Origin: Rickettsia typhi
GTDB taxonomy: Bacteria > Pseudomonadota > Alphaproteobacteria > Rickettsiales > UBA1997
Reading direction: 5' to 3'
Assembly (NCBI GenBank): GCA_945906835.1
Contig: CAMDRL010000051.1
Location: 1-8,380 of the forward strand
DNA: 8,380 nucleotides
The notes beneath the pieces are model-generated. The model saw only the letters and a program-made list of their open reading frames with translations, made no database searches and was not told the origin of the DNA. Below, piece after piece: positions 5,246-8,380 of the stretch. Numbering within the stretch: position 1 is the first letter of the stretch; the number at the start of each line of letters is the position of its first letter. A program made the translations under genes and the position numbers.

Positions 5246-8236
5246 ATGAAGAGCTTGACAGAAAAAACTTTTAAGAAAATTACAGAACTATTTTTGACGC
5301 TAGTTTCCTCTTGCGCCTTTGCTACATCATCATTTGCAGCTGACATAGTTTTTGATTCTCCAGTTTCAATAACACAATACTTTACATCGCATAACCAAAC
5401 AATGACAGTTAGTGCTGAAGGTAATTTAAGCTCAATTAAAAACAACTCTTTCACTGGCTCTAAGATTATAGTTGAAGCTTCCAGCTCCAATGGAATTAAC
5501 CTTACTAGCAAAACAACACCCGCTATTAACATTTCTAATGGGGCTAATTTAGCATCTTTAGACCTAAAATCTGGCAATATTACCAGTAATTTTATAGCAA
5601 TATCATTTTATGAAGCATCTGGAACAACAAATATTAACACGGCATCTGGAACAATAATTTCGGGTACTAACTCTGCGATAAATGCACGTATAAATAAATC
5701 ATTATCGACACATTACACTCCAGACTTAACAATTCAAAATGCTGGCTCAATTACATCTACAGGATCAGCAATCAGCTATTCAGGAATCTCTTCATCTAAA
5801 CTATCGGTGATTAATAGTGGTCTTATTCAAGGAAGCTCTAACGCAATAGGCGTTGCAAATGCTACTTCATCTGCAACCGCCCTATCCAATACAATTGTCA
5901 ACGAAAGTGGTGGAGAAATTAACGGCAATATACTTATATCTGGAACCAGCTCATCTACAATTATAAACAAAAGTGGTGGAGAAATTAACGGCAATATATC
6001 TATTTCTGGACCCACCTCATCAGAATCCCCCGCATCAGATGTTTCAATAACAAATAGCGGGATCATTAATGGACATATAAATTCATCTGCCTCACTTAAA
6101 TATATTAATCTTGACATCAAAAATTTTGAAGATTTTGAAAAAGTGGAAATTATCCTTAGATATATTAATCTTGACATCACAAATAATGCAGGATCAATAA
6201 CCGGCAACATTTTCCTCAGCAAACATGCAGACTCTTCTTTTAATTTAAATGGAGGATCTATTACTGGAAATTTATCATCTGGAAATGCATCTCAATTGCT
6301 TAATCTTAACGGCGGATCTTTTAATGGCGACATTTTCTTGTTTTCTGGATCAACATTAAATATTGCCACCACCAAACTCAATGGTTCGGTAGATAGCAAT
6401 TCACCTAATTCTTCATCAATTAATCTTACCGACAATAATACATTTGGATCAACTTCATCACTTGGTACAGCCAATGGATTATCTAGTATCAATATTTCTG
6501 ACAATAAAACTATTAATATTAATGGATCAATCAGAACTCAAACCCTCAAAATTGGGTCAAATGCAACATTAAATCTTGGTTCTGATAATATATATGCCAA
6601 CACCACTTCTCTAAATGGCACATTAAACTTCAGCAATACCAATAGAACCATTAATGGCAACATAGTTGGAAGTGGCGCTGGCACTATTAATCTTAACAGC
6701 GCTTCTCATAATATTATTGGCAACCTTACCCTTAAAAGCGGTGACAGCATTAATATCAACCTTACAAATGCCAAAACTTTTGGTAAAGTAACAGTAACTG
6801 GAATCACCTCAATTGACGCAAATACTAATCTTAATGTTGCAATCAGCCCTAATTATAGCTTTATTGCTAGTGGTTCGAAATATAATATTGTAGATGGTCA
6901 AGATGGGTCTTCTATAAACGCAATTAATGATTCAAAAATTAATATTAATAATTCCAATAGTAATAAATTTAGCCTTCTTACTTTTACAACCAATTCTGTA
7001 AACAATGATCTAATTTTAATTGCCTCAAGAAAACCTGCAGAAGCAATTACCTACGACACATCATCACAAAGTGCCTATAATGTTATCAATGAAATTGGTG
7101 CATCAGCAACTGGAGAATTAAAATCCCTTCAAGAATATCTTGATAACAGCTCTAGCATTTCTCAAGTTAAAGAAGTCTTAAATTCAGTAACTACGCAAGA
7201 TACTAATAGCATCAAATTTAGTCATGTGAATGTTGTTAATAATTCAGTTAAAACTGCTGAAAATAGAATGGATGAAATACATTTTGCTTCGCTTGATAAA
7301 AACAGCGTTAATAAATCATCTAGTGCAAATATCACAGAAGCTTCTTATGAAGGCAACAACTCCAATTCTAGCAAAAAATCTGGTATTTCACTTGGCGATT
7401 CTCTTGAAAATAATGGCATCTGGGCGCAAACATTTGGAACTGCAGCAAAACAAAATAACATCAATGAAAATGATGGTTACGATTCTAAATCTTTAGGTTT
7501 TGCTTTTGGATATGATAAAGAAGTTACCAAAAATACCAGTTTAGGCTTGGGGCTAAGCTATGCAAACTCTCATATCAAATCTTCAGATTCTCTTAAAACA
7601 ACCAACATCGATACTTATCAAATTAACGCTTATAGCGGACATAGCTTTGGTAAATATTTCTTAGATACTGTATTAGGGTTCGCTTGGAACGATTACACTT
7701 CTAACCGCTTAATTTCATCGGTAAACAGACTAGCCAATTCTAATTACCAAGGTCAAACTTACATTACAAAAGTTAGAAGTGGATTTGTAAAAGACATTGG
7801 TAATGGCTTTAATATCACTCCAGAAGCATCACTTAACTTTGTTAGAAATAATACTGATAGCTACACTGAAAATGGAGCTGGTAGCGTGAATTTGGATGTG
7901 AAAAGCAGCTCATCTAATTTTCTTGAAGGCAGATTGGGATTGAATTTGGGATATGAAATGACAACTAAAAAACATACTAAAATTTCTCCAAAAATTAGCG
8001 CCTCTTATGGATATAATTTTTTGAATAATAGACAAACAACAACCAGCAACTTTGTTGGACAAACTGCCACTTTCAACAATTTATCATCAAAAAATGATCC
8101 AAAAAGTTTAAAAATTGGCGGAGGAATTGATATTTACGGAGCAAATTCTTTTGTGGTAAGTGGCGAATATATTATGGAAAAAAGGAACAAGTATCAATCT
8201 CACTCTGGAGTTTTAAGAGTTAGGTTTGAGTATTAG
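5246..8236 (+). CDS. Autotransporter (type Va) with OmpB/Sca-like barrel; probable surface adhesin
   Basis: A 996-aa secreted outer-membrane protein. Residues 1-31 form a signal peptide (basic K2, K7, K10, K11; hydrophobic core 15-26; likely cleavage SFA/AD after residue 31). VSSC at 20-23 loosely resembles a lipobox. Residues about 32-600 are Ser/Asn/Thr/Gly-rich and repetitive, with recurring turns such as NAGSIT (165-170), NSGLIQG (190-196), SGGEINGN (221-228 and 243-250), SGIINGH (271-277), AGSITGN (315-321), GGSITGN (336-343) and GGSFNGD (356-362). This spacing of about 20-25 residues fits a right-handed beta-helix passenger. About 605-680 is a helical linker, followed by a Ser/Asn-rich stretch. 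The barrel runs from about 722 (NNGIWAQTFGT) to the terminal Y996 (VLRVRFEY), with the usual alternating strands and aromatic end. No cysteine is visible after C23. Rickettsial proteins with such barrels act in adhesion, invasion or surface-layer formation; a role here is inferred. It has its own promoter and is not linked to the efflux genes. Confidence 0.93.
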   Translation: MKSLTEKTFKKITELFLTLVSSCAFATSSFAADIVFDSPVSITQYFTSHNQTMTVSAEGNLSSIKNNSFTGSKIIVEASSSNGINLTSKTTPAINISNGANLASLDLKSGNITSNFIAISFYEASGTTNINTASGTIISGTNSAINARINKSLSTHYTPDLTIQNAGSITSTGSAISYSGISSSKLSVINSGLIQGSSNAIGVANATSSATALSNTIVNESGGEINGNILISGTSSSTIINKSGGEINGNISISGPTSSESPASDVSITNSGIINGHINSSASLKYINLDIKNFEDFEKVEIILRYINLDITNNAGSITGNIFLSKHADSSFNLNGGSITGNLSSGNASQLLNLNGGSFNGDIFLFSGSTLNIATTKLNGSVDSNSPNSSSINLTDNNTFGSTSSLGTANGLSSINISDNKTININGSIRTQTLKIGSNATLNLGSDNIYANTTSLNGTLNFSNTNRTINGNIVGSGAGTINLNSASHNIIGNLTLKSGDSININLTNAKTFGKVTVTGITSIDANTNLNVAISPNYSFIASGSKYNIVDGQDGSSINAINDSKININNSNSNKFSLLTFTTNSVNNDLILIASRKPAEAITYDTSSQSAYNVINEIGASATGELKSLQEYLDNSSSISQVKEVLNSVTTQDTNSIKFSHVNVVNNSVKTAENRMDEIHFASLDKNSVNKSSSANITEASYEGNNSNSSKKSGISLGDSLENNGIWAQTFGTAAKQNNINENDGYDSKSLGFAFGYDKEVTKNTSLGLGLSYANSHIKSSDSLKTTNIDTYQINAYSGHSFGKYFLDTVLGFAWNDYTSNRLISSVNRLANSNYQGQTYITKVRSGFVKDIGNGFNITPEASLNFVRNNTDSYTENGAGSVNLDVKSSSSNFLEGRLGLNLGYEMTTKKHTKISPKISASYGYNFLNNRQTTTSNFVGQTATFNNLSSKNDPKSLKIGGGIDIYGANSFVVSGEYIMEKRNKYQSHSGVLRVRFEY
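5891..5998 (+). repeat. In-frame 66-bp-offset duplication in the passenger
   Basis: Bases 5891-5932 and 5957-5998 match at 39 of 42 positions, including a perfect 29-bp core (5904-5932 and 5970-5998). The offset of 66 bp equals 22 codons, so the reading frame is kept. Both copies encode SGGEINGNI, one rung-like unit of the presumed beta-helix. The high DNA identity suggests a recent duplication or gene conversion, because other rungs with similar protein sequence have diverged at the DNA level. Confidence 0.85.
6095..6179 (+). repeat. In-frame 60-bp-offset direct repeat flanking a charged insert
   Basis: Bases 6095-6119 and 6155-6179 are direct repeats of 25 bp with one mismatch (6099 A, 6159 G), with 20 bp perfect (6100-6119 and 6160-6179). 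The copies encode LKYINLDI and LRYINLDI, 20 codons apart. Between them lies an acidic/basic stretch (KNFEDFEKVEIILR) unlike the Ser/Asn/Gly-rich passenger around it. The arrangement resembles a tandem duplication or a small insertion bounded by a target duplication, and it keeps the frame. Confidence 0.85.
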
Positions 8237-8265
8237 ACACTGCTGGATAAACATCTAACTCTTAA
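8213..8265. terminator. Stem-loop across convergent gene ends (possible terminator)
   Basis: TTAAGAGTTAG (8213-8223) is an exact inverted repeat of CTAACTCTTAA (8255-8265). GTTT (8224-8227) further pairs with AAAC (8249-8252), with a 2-nt bulge at 8253-8254, giving 15 base pairs and a 21-nt loop. The structure contains the autotransporter stop (8234-8236) and the stop of the minus-strand frame (8255-8257). The + strand sequence after it (TTCTAAATCTATTTC) is T-rich but has no clean T-run, and the stem is A+T-rich, so efficient termination is uncertain. Confidence 0.35.
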
Positions 8266-8380
8266 TTCTAAATCTATTTCTAATTCCCAAAAATATCAAA
8301 AAGAGTAATATGGTATTTGATAAAGATTGTATTGCGATTGCGGTTTGAAAATCTAATAAAGTACTAAATCCCTTACCTGA
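8255..8380 (-). CDS. Possible C-terminal end of a convergent gene (partial, membrane-like tail)
   Basis: On the minus strand a frame is open from the right edge for 41 codons and ends with TAG (complement of 8255-8257). The peptide starts SGKGFSTLLDFQ, contains a hydrophobic run SNTILLFLIFLGI, and ends with the basic tail RNRFRIKS. A hydrophobic helix followed by Arg/Lys is typical of a real membrane-protein C-terminus, which makes this more credible than a random frame. I do not recognise the family. Chance cannot be excluded at this length. If real, it converges on the autotransporter, with 18 bp between the two stop codons. Confidence 0.4.
   Translation of the reverse strand, partial: SGKGFSTLLDFQTAIAIQSLSNTILLFLIFLGIRNRFRIKS

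Noticed and set aside
5215..6504. Minus-strand frames opposite the autotransporter (5215-5577, 5827-6222, 6292-6504)
   Set aside because: They lie antisense to a strongly supported gene. Their openness follows from the repetitive Ser/Asn/Gly codons on the other strand, and the peptides lack signal or domain features.

Overview
The window is a low-GC (about one third G+C by eye) Gram-negative region. It holds one tRNA gene, three complete protein genes on the + strand and two possible gene fragments at the edges. All three complete products belong to the cell envelope: a TolC-family outer-membrane channel, an RND-family inner-membrane efflux pump and a type V autotransporter. The high A+T, the OmpB/Sca-like autotransporter barrel and the intergenic palindrome of the 'ATTCCCGCG...CGCGGGAAT' type suggest an alphaproteobacterium of the Rickettsiales or Holosporales kind. 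That placement is an inference, not something the sequence proves.

Layout. Bases 1-69 may be the last 22 codons of an upstream gene. A complete tRNA-Thr(GGT) with encoded CCA lies at 127-201. The TolC-like gene follows at 246-1688 and uses a TTG start. A 171-bp gap then carries a strong GC-rich palindromic repeat (1728-1821), after which the RND pump gene runs 1860-4958. The two genes are same-strand with no visible promoter or U-tract terminator between them, so they are probably one transcription unit. They would supply two of the three parts of a tripartite pump; the periplasmic adaptor (membrane fusion protein) is not in the window.

The 287-bp gap 4959-5245 holds two perfect tandem copies of a 33-bp sequence, the second of which closes into a hairpin. 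It also holds a near-ideal sigma-70 promoter (TTGACA, 16 bp, TATAAT) and a purine-rich ribosome binding site for the next gene. The autotransporter (5246-8236, 996 aa) has a signal peptide, a Ser/Asn/Gly-rich repetitive passenger, a helical linker and a C-terminal 12-stranded-type barrel ending in tyrosine. Its passenger shows two recent in-frame duplications (offsets 66 bp and 60 bp).

After it, a reading frame on the minus strand enters from the right edge and ends at 8255. An imperfect 15-bp stem-loop (8213-8265) spans both convergent gene ends.

I found no convincing new defence, mobile or regulatory system. The points most worth a second look are the odd charged 60-bp insert in the passenger, the palindromes placed next to efflux and adhesin genes, and the missing adaptor.
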